The position numbers were made by a program, and so were the translations under genes. Of a stretch of 16,146 bases of DNA, positions 6,676 to 13,018 are shown piece after piece. The notes under the pieces are model-generated. The model ran no database searches. It was not told the DNA's origin and saw nothing but the letters and a program-made list of their open reading frames with translations. How positions within the stretch are numbered: position 1 is the first letter of the stretch; every line of letters starts with the position of its first letter. Source of the DNA: an uncultured bacterium (GTDB taxonomy: Bacteria > Patescibacteriota > Patescibacteriia > 2-12-FULL-60-25); NCBI GenBank assembly GCA_937968025.1, contig CALBSL010000215.1:1-16146 (forward strand), given 5' to 3'.

Positions 6676-8082
6676 CTAGTGTGCCTGACTGTAGAGACGT
6701 TCTCGCAAGAGAGTGATGTCGCGTTTTGTCTGCTCGTCTTCTTGCAGGAGGGCGGAGATTTTTTCGCAGGCGTGCATTGCAGTGGTGTGGTCTCGAGAGC
6801 CAAGATGATCGCCGATGGCGGGAAAAGAGCACTTGAGCTCTTCTCGGAGGAGATACATGGCGATTTGGCGAGGAAGAGCGAAGCGTCGTTCACGACTCTT
6901 TCCGAGCAAATCATCGAGACTGACGTCATAATGCTGAGTAATGACGGCGAGGAGCGATCGTGGGGTGAGGGTTCGCTTGGTGCTCTGTGGCATGAACCCT
7001 TGGAGAATTGGCTCAAGACTTTGCAGGGTTGGCTGCATGTTCTTGAATTGGTGGTACGCAATCACCTTGTTCAGCACCCCCTCAAGTTCGCGGATGTTAG
7101 ATTGCACAGCGCCAGCGATGACATGCAGGAGATCATTGGCGATCGGGTAGCTTTTTTCGCGGACTTTTGCGTCGAGAATGGCGACACGGGTCTCGAAATC
7201 TGGACGAGAGATGTCGGCCATCATGCCCCATTCAAAACGAGAGACGAGGCGGCTTTCAAGGGTTTGAATCTCTTTTGGTGGTCGATCCGATGCGATGACG
7301 ATCTGCTTGTTATTCTGGTGAAGGGCGTTGAAGGTGTGAAAAAACTCTTCTTGCGTGCTTTCTTTGTGGCTCAGGAACTGGATATCATCGATCAGGAGGA
7401 CGTCGACCGTGCGATATTGGTTCTTGAAATCATTGCCATGCCCGCTACGAACAGCGGCGATAAACTCATTGGTAAAGCGCTCAGAGGTGACATAACGGAC
7501 CTTGGCACCCGGTCGTTCTTGAAGGATGTGGTGACCAATCGCCTGCAAAAGATGGGTTTTTCCCATGCCGGCACCCCCGTAGAGGAAGAGGGGATTGTAG
7601 GATTCTCCTGGTCGACCGGCAACGGCGACGCAGGCCGCGTGAGCAAGCTCGTTGTTTTTTCCGACAATGAACGAGTGGAACTGATAGCGAGGGTTCAAGC
7701 CGATTTCCGCACCAGAAGAGGCGGAGTCGGCGGCAGTTTGAGTAGAGATGCTGGCGCTGAGCGGTTCTTGGTGGCTTGTTTCTTGAGGAACAGGGATGGA
7801 GACCTGGCTCATCGCTTCCATGACGACGCTACTTTTCGCCTCCTTTTTATAGCTTACTTCACGAACGGCGCCTTGGCTTGCGTTGCGCAGCGCCTTAAGA
7901 ATCATGTCGTGGTATTTGGTCTGGAGCCACGTTTTGGTCCAGTCGTTTGGAACACAAACACACACCTTGCCGCCATCAATAGCGCCAATAAACGTGTGCT
8001 TAAACCAAGTCATGAAATGTGACTTTGGAAGGCTCAACTCAAGCTCGCCCAAAGCGGCTTGCCAGAGGGCTTGTGCGTCCAT
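6676..8082 (-). CDS. dnaA: Chromosomal replication initiator protein DnaA
   Basis: 468 residues. DnaA binds origin boxes and, as an ATP-bound oligomer, opens the duplex and loads helicase. Domain I (1-75) has LWQAALGELELSLPKSHF and VPNDWTKTWLQTKY. Domain II is a Ser/Thr/Ala/Gln-rich linker to about 127. The AAA+ domain III has Walker A GGAGMGKTH at 169-177, Walker B VDVLLIDDIQ at 226-235, sensor 1 IVIASDRPP and sensor 2 NIRELEGVLNKV. Domain IV near the C-terminus carries the box-binding helix-turn-helix, with the signature SRDHTTAMHACEKI. The ATG at 8082 gives the usual start; the frame runs open to an ATG at 8121, adding 13 unlike residues. GAG or AGGA upstream is at best a weak ribosome site. 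It is divergent from rpmH and precedes dnaN. DnaA-box-like sites upstream suggest autoregulation. Confidence 0.97.
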   Translation of the reverse strand: MDAQALWQAALGELELSLPKSHFMTWFKHTFIGAIDGGKVCVCVPNDWTKTWLQTKYHDMILKALRNASQGAVREVSYKKEAKSSVVMEAMSQVSIPVPQETSHQEPLSASISTQTAADSASSGAEIGLNPRYQFHSFIVGKNNELAHAACVAVAGRPGESYNPLFLYGGAGMGKTHLLQAIGHHILQERPGAKVRYVTSERFTNEFIAAVRSGHGNDFKNQYRTVDVLLIDDIQFLSHKESTQEEFFHTFNALHQNNKQIVIASDRPPKEIQTLESRLVSRFEWGMMADISRPDFETRVAILDAKVREKSYPIANDLLHVIAGAVQSNIRELEGVLNKVIAYHQFKNMQPTLQSLEPILQGFMPQSTKRTLTPRSLLAVITQHYDVSLDDLLGKSRERRFALPRQIAMYLLREELKCSFPAIGDHLGSRDHTTAMHACEKISALLQEDEQTKRDITLLRERLYSQAH

Positions 8083-8092
8083 AATTATCTCG

Positions 8093-8121
8093 ATCCTTTC
8101 AGCTGTGGTTTGTCTTGTCAA
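8093..8121 (-). promoter_or_regulatory. Candidate dnaA promoter
   Basis: On the minus strand: TTGACA (8121-8116, perfect), a 17-base spacer and AAGGAT (8098-8093, 3 of 6). The perfect -35 is convincing and the -10 is poor. The -10 would end 10 bases before the ATG at 8082, predicting a leader of a few bases. Confidence 0.4.
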
Positions 8122-8146
8122 ACCCCCTCATTTTGCGGCCGGGACC

Positions 8147-8176
8147 TGTGGATATTTTTGAAAAAGGTGGGGATGA
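8147..8176. promoter_or_regulatory. DnaA-box-like pair in the dnaA-rpmH divergent region
   Basis: TGTGGATAT at 8147-8155 (8 of 9 to TGTGGATAA) and TGGGGATGA at 8168-8176 lie in the same orientation, 21 bases apart, about two helical turns. The second resembles the TGGGGATAG sites of the dnaA-dnaN gap. They sit just upstream of the dnaA -35, where DnaA autoregulation is common, and could also be part of the origin. Confidence 0.5.
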
Positions 8177-8186
8177 GGGCCGGGAC

Positions 8187-8215
8187 TTGCCAAAACTTCG
8201 TCGTTTTGATAGGCT
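8187..8215 (+). promoter_or_regulatory. Candidate rpmH promoter
   Basis: TTGCCA (8187-8192, 5 of 6), a 17-base spacer and TAGGCT (8210-8215), preceded by TGA so that an extended -10 (TGnTA) is formed. The predicted leader before the rpmH ATG at 8232 is about 10 bases. Confidence 0.45.
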
Positions 8216-8231
8216 CACCGCATTCAACTTT

Positions 8232-8387
8232 ATGTCTACCAAGCGAACATACCAGCGCAAGAAGCTTCGTCGTGTGCGCGTGCACGGATTCCGTGCCCGC
8301 ATGAGCACTCGCGGAGGCCGCGAAGTCTTGGCCCGCCGACGTGCCAAGGGGCGCCGCCGCGTGTCCGTCACGATGCGCAACCCATAA
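8232..8387 (+). CDS. rpmH: 50S ribosomal protein L34
   Basis: 51 residues, slightly longer than the usual 44-47. It is a very basic protein of the large ribosomal subunit. The conserved core is clear: [20 protein letters not shown], then [20 protein letters not shown]. There is a short extension at each end (MST at the start, VTMRNP at the end). The ATG at 8232 is chosen because the family begins with (M)KRTYQ; the frame is open further upstream, but that part overlaps the promoter and DnaA-box region. No Shine-Dalgarno is seen. It is divergent from dnaA and followed by rnpA, the classical order; a terminator lies between rpmH and rnpA. Confidence 0.96.
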   Translation: MSTKRTYQRKKLRRVRVHGFRARMSTRGGREVLARRRAKGRRRVSVTMRNP

Positions 8388-8395
8388 TCGAGGGC

Positions 8396-8420
8396 AAAAA
8401 CGAGCTGTACGCTCGTTTTT
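8396..8420 (+). terminator. Intrinsic terminator between rpmH and rnpA
   Basis: A5, stem CGAGC-TGTAC-GCTCG (8401-8415), T5. It starts 8 bases after the rpmH stop and ends 10 bases before the rnpA start. It would let rpmH be made in excess over rnpA by partial read-through, which suits their different required amounts. Confidence 0.8.
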
Positions 8421-8430
8421 CTTCGTGTGT

Positions 8431-8841
8431 ATGCTGCCACGGCCTCAACGGCTCCGTCGAATGCGAGATTTTGCCCTGTTGTCTCAGCGTGGACGACCGG
8501 TATTTTCAGCAACGTTTACTCTACGGTTCCGACCAAGTCAGGAGGCAACGAAGGTGGGGTTTGTCGCTTCAAATAAGCTGTTCAAGCGAGCAAATAAACG
8601 GAATCGAGTGAAACGCCGTATGCGCGCCGTCTTGCGCGAAGTCATGCCTTCGTGGCCCGCGAACATGGATTTGTTGTTTATTCTCAAGGTTGAGACCTTA
8701 ACCGCTCCCTACCCTGACCTCAAGGCCGCGGTTCTGCGAGTCTTTGAAAAAATTCCCGAAGCGCTGCAGCAACCAGCGAAGCCACGACAAGTGAAGGCGC
8801 GCAAGAAGAGTTCCGTGGTATATAAAGAACAGGCTGCGTAG
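8431..8841 (+). CDS. rnpA: Ribonuclease P protein component
   Basis: 136 residues. It is the protein subunit that helps RNase P RNA mature the 5' ends of tRNAs. The family pattern is visible: basic start LPRPQRLRRMRDFALL, a central strand segment KVGFVASNKLFKRA, and the RNR signature RNRVKRRMR at 57-65, followed by the helix AVLREV. The last 25 residues are Lys/Arg/Gln-rich and variable. The ATG at 8431 fits the normal start (family N-termini are close to LPKxxRLRRxxDF); the open frame upstream overlaps rpmH and is discarded. There is no Shine-Dalgarno. The rnpA stop (8839-8841) lies inside the next terminator hairpin. Confidence 0.93.
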   Translation: MLPRPQRLRRMRDFALLSQRGRPVFSATFTLRFRPSQEATKVGFVASNKLFKRANKRNRVKRRMRAVLREVMPSWPANMDLLFILKVETLTAPYPDLKAAVLRVFEKIPEALQQPAKPRQVKARKKSSVVYKEQAA

Positions 8842-8850
8842 CCTGTTTTT
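8828..8850 (+). terminator. Intrinsic terminator overlapping the rnpA stop
   Basis: AACAGGCT (8828-8835) pairs with AGCCTGTT (8840-8847) around loop GCGT, followed by T-rich sequence to 8850. The rnpA TAG stop lies in the loop and right arm. The yidD ATG at 8855 follows only four bases later. Confidence 0.75.
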
Positions 8851-8854
8851 ATCT

Positions 8855-9136
8855 ATGTCTTCTCGTAAAACAGATCTTTCCTGGGGCCAGCGTCTGCTTA
8901 TTGCGGGTATTCGGTTGTATCAGCGCACGCTCTCGCTTGATCATGGGCCGTTGCGAGGTCTTCGACCTCATGGTCAGTGTAAATTCCATCCCACCTGTTC
9001 GGTATACGCGATCCAGTCGATTGAGCGCTATGGTTGCGCGAAGGGAATCGGCCGGTCGGCAAAACGGGTGCTCCGCTGTCATCCGTGGGCAGAAGGAGGG
9101 ATCGATGAAGTTAGCGACGCTCAAGACAAGACCTGA
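8855..9136 (+). CDS. yidD: YidD-family membrane protein insertion efficiency factor
   Basis: 93 residues. The family is a small membrane-associated protein that aids YidC-dependent insertion. The signature is clear: an N-terminal amphipathic segment LLIAGIRLYQRTLS, then CKFHPTCSVYAIQSIERYG, KGIGRSAKRVLRCHPW and GGIDEV. The ATG at 8855 immediately follows the rnpA terminator, and no Shine-Dalgarno is present. The usual next gene, yidC, is absent here; instead a minus-strand YggU gene converges and the two reading frames overlap by 26 bases at their ends. Confidence 0.93.
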   Translation: MSSRKTDLSWGQRLLIAGIRLYQRTLSLDHGPLRGLRPHGQCKFHPTCSVYAIQSIERYGCAKGIGRSAKRVLRCHPWAEGGIDEVSDAQDKT

Positions 9137-9368
9137 TTTGCGCGATGGTTAACGGAAGCTCAATGGTCTTGAGTCGGGAACGAGATCCTCGGTCGAGGGT
9201 GATGCTGGTTTTTGGAAGACGTAAACGCTCGGCAAGAAAGCGGATGAGTTCCTTGTTTGCCGCTCCTTCGTGCGGTGGAGCGTGAATCCGCACCAATAAC
9301 GTCTCACCCTCCCAACCGGAAATGAGGTTCTCTTTAGCGTTTGGCGCCAGGCGAATGGTGAGCTTCAT
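9111..9368 (-). CDS. YggU/DUF167-family protein
   Basis: 85 residues. It matches the small alpha/beta DUF167 (YggU) family: LTIRLAPNAKENLISGWEGE, then LLVRIHAPPHEGAANKELIRFLAERL, then ITLDRGSRSRLKTIEL. The APPHEGAANKEL segment with a following conserved helix is diagnostic. The function of the family is not established. It lies one base after the stop of the DEDDh exonuclease, so it is probably the last gene of the nfo-exonuclease operon. Its 3' end overlaps yidD on the other strand. Confidence 0.88.
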   Translation of the reverse strand: MKLTIRLAPNAKENLISGWEGETLLVRIHAPPHEGAANKELIRFLAERLRLPKTSITLDRGSRSRLKTIELPLTIAQIRSCLERR

Positions 9369-9369
9369 A

Positions 9370-9918
9370 TTATAAGAGCGTTGCCTGCGTGTGTGAGCGG
9401 TCCGGGAGTGATGACAACAGGGCGAACGCTTGTGCGGTCACGTGTGCGTCAGGAAAGGCACGATGCCGACGGCCTTCCATGCGAATCCCAAGTGCTTCAA
9501 TCACCGGATCAAGCGAGTACGAGCGGAGTCGCAATTTTCGTTTTGCGACATGGATCGTATCTATCCAGGGATGGGTGAGGAGTGGCGCGAGCTGTTCTGG
9601 GTAGCGTTTGGCGATCGCGCGGTCGAATTTAGCGTTATGAGCAATCACTCGAAACGAACCGAGGGCTAAGCACCGCTCGCGAAGATCGGAAAAAACGGCT
9701 TCCGCACTACGGGCGGTGGCAAGCATGCTCGGCGTGATGCCGGTGAGATCAATATCGTAGGCCGATGGAGCGCCTTCATTCGGGCAAATGAGTTCAGAAA
9801 AGAATGGCTCGTTGTGAACGAGGCCGTATTCATCGATCAAGCAGCAGCCGATTTCCGTGGGGATCGGAAGCGATTGCTCGTGACACAGCGCTTCAAAGTC
9901 CACGACGAGGTAGGTCAT
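9370..9918 (-). CDS. DEDDh 3'-5' exonuclease (DnaQ/RNase T-like)
   Basis: 182 residues, a single-domain exonuclease. All acidic motifs are present: motif I VVDFEAL (Asp7, Glu9), motif II IAHNAKFD (His94, Asp99) and motif III HRAFPD (His152, Asp157), the DEDDh pattern. Whether the substrate is DNA or RNA cannot be told from sequence; a polymerase III epsilon-like proofreader, an RNase T-like or an oligoribonuclease-like role are all possible. The ATG at 9918 overlaps the nfo stop in an ATGA, so translation is probably coupled; this and the fit of motif I near the N-terminus decide the start over the longer open frame. Its place behind nfo suggests a DNA-repair role, which is inference. Confidence 0.85.
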   Translation of the reverse strand: MTYLVVDFEALCHEQSLPIPTEIGCCLIDEYGLVHNEPFFSELICPNEGAPSAYDIDLTGITPSMLATARSAEAVFSDLRERCLALGSFRVIAHNAKFDRAIAKRYPEQLAPLLTHPWIDTIHVAKRKLRLRSYSLDPVIEALGIRMEGRRHRAFPDAHVTAQAFALLSSLPDRSHTQATLL

Positions 9919-10745
9919 CGTGCGCGAAGCTGTTTGAGGAGGTCGAGGTCGGCCTGCACTCCCGCTGGATCGGTTTCGAGGTACCAATTCAAATGTTGTA
10001 GCTTGGGGTGATGAACCAGCGCGTCAAAGCCTGGTGCGCCAATAAAGCCCTTTCCAAGGTGCTCATGCCGGTCCTTGCGCTCTCCAAGGTCTACCTTCGA
10101 ATCGTTGCAGTGACTCATTTTCAGACGCTGCAGGCCGATGGTTGCATCGAAACGCTCAACAACGTCGGTGACACTTGCTTCGCTCCGAAGATCATACCCA
10201 GACGCAAAGGCGTGAGCGGTATCAAAACAAATCCCAAGCTCTGGATGATCGACGCGGCTGAGGATTTCAGCGAGTTCTTCAAAGGTGTCGCCAATGACTT
10301 CACCGGCGCCGGCGGAGATTTCAATCAGGAGTTTTGTGGTCCCCGTATAGCCATCGAGGACTTTTTTTACCCCTTCCACGACATGCGTGAGCCCCTGGTC
10401 ACGTCCGACGGTTTTCGAGCTTCCGGGATGGAACATGACGTAGGACGCGTTCAGAATGGTTCCTCGTTCGAGCTCTTCGCGGATGATGCGAATGGAATTC
10501 CCGCGCGTTCGAGGGAGTTCACTCGCAAAATTGATGTAATACGGGGCGTGGAGGACCCATTCCTTAATGTTGTTCGCCTTGCATTCAGCGAAAAATGATT
10601 CGAGCTGCTCCTCGGTCCAGACGGGAGCGGGTCCTCCTTGAGGGGAACGCGAAAAACACTGAAACACCTCGCATCCGAGGAGACCAGCATTCACCGGCGC
10701 ATTCATGATGCCGCCTGCGGTTGAGACATGGGCGCCGAAGTACAT
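9915..10745 (-). CDS. nfo: Endonuclease IV (AP endonuclease)
   Basis: 276 residues, the family length. It cleaves 5' of abasic sites and removes blocked 3' ends in base-excision repair, using three zinc ions in a TIM barrel. All expected ligands can be seen: His66 (LHAPYY), His106 (FHPGS), Glu142 (IEISAG), Asp175 and His178 (FDTAHAF), His212 (SHCNDSK), Asp225 and His227 (DRHEHLG), Glu257 (LETDP). The start MYFGAHVSTAGG at 10745 is canonical (family MKxIGAHVSxxGG); the open frame upstream contains the tig terminator region and is discarded. No Shine-Dalgarno lies before the ATG. It heads a minus-strand group nfo-exonuclease-yggU. Confidence 0.95.
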   Translation of the reverse strand: MYFGAHVSTAGGIMNAPVNAGLLGCEVFQCFSRSPQGGPAPVWTEEQLESFFAECKANNIKEWVLHAPYYINFASELPRTRGNSIRIIREELERGTILNASYVMFHPGSSKTVGRDQGLTHVVEGVKKVLDGYTGTTKLLIEISAGAGEVIGDTFEELAEILSRVDHPELGICFDTAHAFASGYDLRSEASVTDVVERFDATIGLQRLKMSHCNDSKVDLGERKDRHEHLGKGFIGAPGFDALVHHPKLQHLNWYLETDPAGVQADLDLLKQLRAR

Positions 10746-10791
10746 AGAGGAGAGCTTAGTAGATTCTCCCTGATTTGGCGAGTGAGGCGCC

Positions 10792-10814
10792 AAAAAACCG
10801 CGTTAGGCGGTTTT
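10792..10814 (-). terminator. Intrinsic terminator after tig
   Basis: On the minus strand, AAAACCGC (10814-10807) pairs with GCGGTTTT (10801-10794), followed by two more T. The tig TAA stop (10805-10803) lies in the loop. A second weaker inverted repeat, TTGGCG (10775-10780) and CGCCAA (10788-10793), is nested next to it. It separates tig from nfo. Confidence 0.8.
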
Positions 10815-12101
10815 GGTGATGCAGTGGGTTTTGAGCCACTCGATCGTTTTACGGTTGCGAAGCATGGCGTGGACGTAGTCGCGATAGTCGGCGCTCGATA
10901 CGTGTTCGCGAGTGTCTTTATCGTCTGCTCGGAGCGTGCCGAGAATCCGATCGATTTCCGCGTCAATCGCTTCCGTTGGAATATCGATCGCGTTCGTCTT
11001 GGCGACGTGCTTGATGAGCACGGCCGTTTTGATCCGCTTAATCGCTTGCGGCACGAGTTCGAGACGAAGATCGTCCTGCGACTTTTTGAGGGAGGAGAGG
11101 TAATCGTCCCATTTCATGCCCTGTTCTTCGGCGCTGTGACGCATCTCGGCAAGCATGCGGCGGACCTCTTCGTTAATGAGAATTTCTGGTGCGTCTTCGA
11201 TTTCGGAGCCGTCGATCAGCTTCTCAATCATTTCGATTTCTGCGGACTCCATAGATTTCTGCTCGGCTTCAAGGGTGAGATTCTCGCGAAGCTTGGCCTG
11301 AAGCTCGGCTGCGGTTTCGAGTCCGACGCCCTTTGCAAATTCGTCGGTGACTTCTGGAAGCGTCATCTCATGAACAGCGGAGATCTTGGCTTCGACATCG
11401 ATCGTCTGTCCGGCGAGGTGCTTCTGATAGTGGTCGTCTGGGAACGTGATGGTGAACGTTTTTTCGTCACCCGCCTTCACATTGAGGAGCTGTTCCGTGA
11501 ACGAAGGGAGGTAGTGTGGTTCGCTGAGGTAGACCTTGTAGCCAGTACCGGTTCCGCCTTCGATGATGACGCCATCCTTCTTCATCTCAACGTCGATCGT
11601 GACCACGTCTTCGTTGGTAGAAGCGCGATCAACGACGGTTTCGACTCGACGCATTTTACGCATTTGCGTGAGGACTTCGTCTACCTGTTCGTCGGTGGCT
11701 GAGGCGGATTTCTGTGTGACGGCGCACGTTGAAAAGTCAGCAAGACGCTTCACAGCTGGTTCGACAGGCACGATCGCATGAAAGTGCAGCGGCTGGTCAG
11801 CAGACATCTTGTCGATATTGATGGTTGGCGAGCCAACGGCATTCACTCCCTCGGACAAGAGCGCTTTTACGTAGAATGCGCGAATAATCCGTTCAAGGGA
11901 GGCTTCAAGAATCGCCATATCACCAAAATGGCGCTTGGCCTCGGTGAGAGGGAGGTGGCCTGGGCGGAATCCAGGGATTGGGCGTTGTTGAGAGAGGTTT
12001 TTAGCGCCTTCTTCAAGATACGCACTGTATTCAGAGGGTTCTACGATGATCTCGAGTTTCACTTCAGAACCTGGGAGACGGCTGACGGTGATGGCGGGCA
12101 T
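10803..12101 (-). CDS. tig: Trigger factor (ribosome-associated chaperone, peptidyl-prolyl isomerase)
   Basis: 432 residues, the family length. Trigger factor binds at the ribosome exit tunnel and shields nascent chains. The N-terminal domain carries the ribosome-binding loop GFRPGHLP at 44-51 (family GFRxGKxP, Lys replaced by His here) and PTINIDK. The middle part (about 150-240) is the FKBP-type isomerase domain (VTIDVEMKKDGVIIEGG, FPDDHY). The rest is the helical C-terminal chaperone domain, with VTDEFAKGVG, SAEIEMIEKLIDGS and VRRMLAEMRHSAEEQGM. The start MPAITVSRLPGSEVKLEI at 12101 fits the family; the frame is open to 12134, but that part contains the promoter. The promoter geometry predicts a leader of about three bases. 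A terminator sits at the stop codon. Confidence 0.95.
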   Translation of the reverse strand: MPAITVSRLPGSEVKLEIIVEPSEYSAYLEEGAKNLSQQRPIPGFRPGHLPLTEAKRHFGDMAILEASLERIIRAFYVKALLSEGVNAVGSPTINIDKMSADQPLHFHAIVPVEPAVKRLADFSTCAVTQKSASATDEQVDEVLTQMRKMRRVETVVDRASTNEDVVTIDVEMKKDGVIIEGGTGTGYKVYLSEPHYLPSFTEQLLNVKAGDEKTFTITFPDDHYQKHLAGQTIDVEAKISAVHEMTLPEVTDEFAKGVGLETAAELQAKLRENLTLEAEQKSMESAEIEMIEKLIDGSEIEDAPEILINEEVRRMLAEMRHSAEEQGMKWDDYLSSLKKSQDDLRLELVPQAIKRIKTAVLIKHVAKTNAIDIPTEAIDAEIDRILGTLRADDKDTREHVSSADYRDYVHAMLRNRKTIEWLKTHCITKTA

Positions 12102-12105
12102 AGTG

Positions 12106-12129
12106 GCCCGAGTGTAGAAAAAATCGGGC
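12106..12129. repeat. Inverted repeat flanking the tig -10 box
   Basis: GCCCGA at 12106-12111 and TCGGGC at 12124-12129 are perfect 6-base inverted arms with a 12-base centre that holds the -10 element. Such a layout could be an operator, but six-base arms may occur by chance. Confidence 0.35.
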
Positions 12130-12139
12130 GGCACGTCAA
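12111..12139 (-). promoter_or_regulatory. tig promoter
   Basis: On the minus strand: TTGACG (12139-12134, 5 of 6), a 17-base spacer and TACACT (12116-12111, 4 of 6). Only nine bases separate the -10 from the ATG at 12101, so transcription should begin about three bases before the start codon or at it. Confidence 0.65.
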
Positions 12140-12159
12140 TTCAGGGGGAGAAGGACAAT

Positions 12160-12957
12160 TTAGGGGGTTTCTTGAAAGGCGAGTTCTAAAAATCGCTTAA
12201 TTGGATTCGACATCGACTGGTTCTCAAGAATATCGGATGAGTAGACTTGAAGGTTGACTCGTCCACGGGCTTCGTCCCAAAAAGCGACGATTGGCCCGTA
12301 ATGCTCGGCGGCAAAATCGCTCCAGCCAGCAAAAAACGTTTCTCCTGGGGGAAGTGTGGCGAGAACGGTTTCTTTATTGTTGAGTAGGTCTTGAAGAAAC
12401 AGTGTACGGCCCCCATTTTGGGAGTCGATTAAGGCGATGAATCGTCCAGATGGGGATACATCTCCCACGCCACGCTGGGGGAGGGTAACTCGTTTAAGGG
12501 TGTTCTGTTCGAGTGAGTAAAGCCAATACGCCCAAGCACCACCCCCACCCGCACAAGATTCCCACAATAGAACGGTTCCGGCGTCGAGTGGCTCTGGCTT
12601 GGCGGTGAGGAGTCGTGTCACGGGTGATGAGTTATGAGCGCCAATGCAAACGGAAGTAAAGCCAAGCGTCTCTAAATCCGTAGAAACCGGCTCTGACACG
12701 CCAACGCCTTCGACGAGAAAATTACGTGCGACGCGGCCTTCTTGAACCACGTATCCAACCGGCCAGATTTCATCCGGCGTAGAGATAGGAGTAGTGTCTG
12801 CTGACGGCTGATTTTGCGAAATGGGCTCAGGAGCTGCCGGCGAAATTCGCCTACTTTGGGTTTTGACGAGGGCAAAAAATGACAAACCAATGCAAAACAG
12901 ACCTATAAATACCAAGACGCTCCACAAAGCGATGTTTGGACGAGTTGCATGTCGCAT
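12160..12957 (-). CDS. Membrane-anchored protein with propeller-like (TolB/WD40-like) segment
   Basis: 265 residues; not recognised as a named family. The N-terminus MRHATRPN is followed by a membrane helix (about 9-33, IALWSVLVFIGLFCIGLSFFALV), then a Pro/Ser/Thr/Gln-rich linker to about 65. The remainder is probably extracytoplasmic beta structure, including VGDVSPSGRFIALIDS followed by RTLFLQDLLNNKETVLATLPPGETFFAGWS. That pattern (SPxGrxIA, then a value list, then W) is typical of TolB-like propeller blades, but there are too few blades for a complete propeller. The ATG at 12957 is chosen because an ATG at 12969 lies inside the predicted -10. It is divergent from ychF, with interleaved promoters, and lies 58 bases upstream of tig on the same strand. 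Function unknown. Confidence 0.7.
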   Translation of the reverse strand: MRHATRPNIALWSVLVFIGLFCIGLSFFALVKTQSRRISPAAPEPISQNQPSADTTPISTPDEIWPVGYVVQEGRVARNFLVEGVGVSEPVSTDLETLGFTSVCIGAHNSSPVTRLLTAKPEPLDAGTVLLWESCAGGGGAWAYWLYSLEQNTLKRVTLPQRGVGDVSPSGRFIALIDSQNGGRTLFLQDLLNNKETVLATLPPGETFFAGWSDFAAEHYGPIVAFWDEARGRVNLQVYSSDILENQSMSNPIKRFLELAFQETP

Positions 12958-12967
12958 ATATAGGTTC

Positions 12968-12996
12968 ATGATACACGAGCTTGCTATCCCCACCAA
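12968..12996 (-). promoter_or_regulatory. Candidate promoter of the propeller-like protein gene
   Basis: On the minus strand: TTGGTG (12996-12991, 3 of 6), a 17-base spacer and TATCAT (12973-12968, 5 of 6). Ten bases separate the -10 from the ATG at 12957. The good -10 and correct spacing support it; the -35 is weak. Confidence 0.45.
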
Positions 12997-13009
12997 CATT
13001 GCGTATCCT
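12981..13009 (+). promoter_or_regulatory. Candidate ychF promoter
   Basis: TTGCTA (12981-12986, 4 of 6), a 17-base spacer and TATCCT (13004-13009, 4 of 6). Nine bases separate the -10 from the ychF ATG at 13019, predicting a leaderless or nearly leaderless mRNA. Its spacer contains the -35 of the opposite promoter. Confidence 0.45.
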
Positions 13010-13018
13010 CTGCGATAT

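Noticed and set aside
6679..8022. 447-residue open frame on the plus strand
   Set aside because: It lies antisense to dnaA, which has every expected family motif, and its translation resembles no family I know. It is a by-product of dnaA codon use.
9369..9374. Perfect TATAAT just before the yggU start
   Set aside because: It is formed by the end of the exonuclease gene including its TAA stop, no -35 is found at the right distance, and the start site would fall inside yggU.
10728..11702. 324-residue open frame on the plus strand
   Set aside because: Antisense to trigger factor, which is full-length and clearly recognisable.
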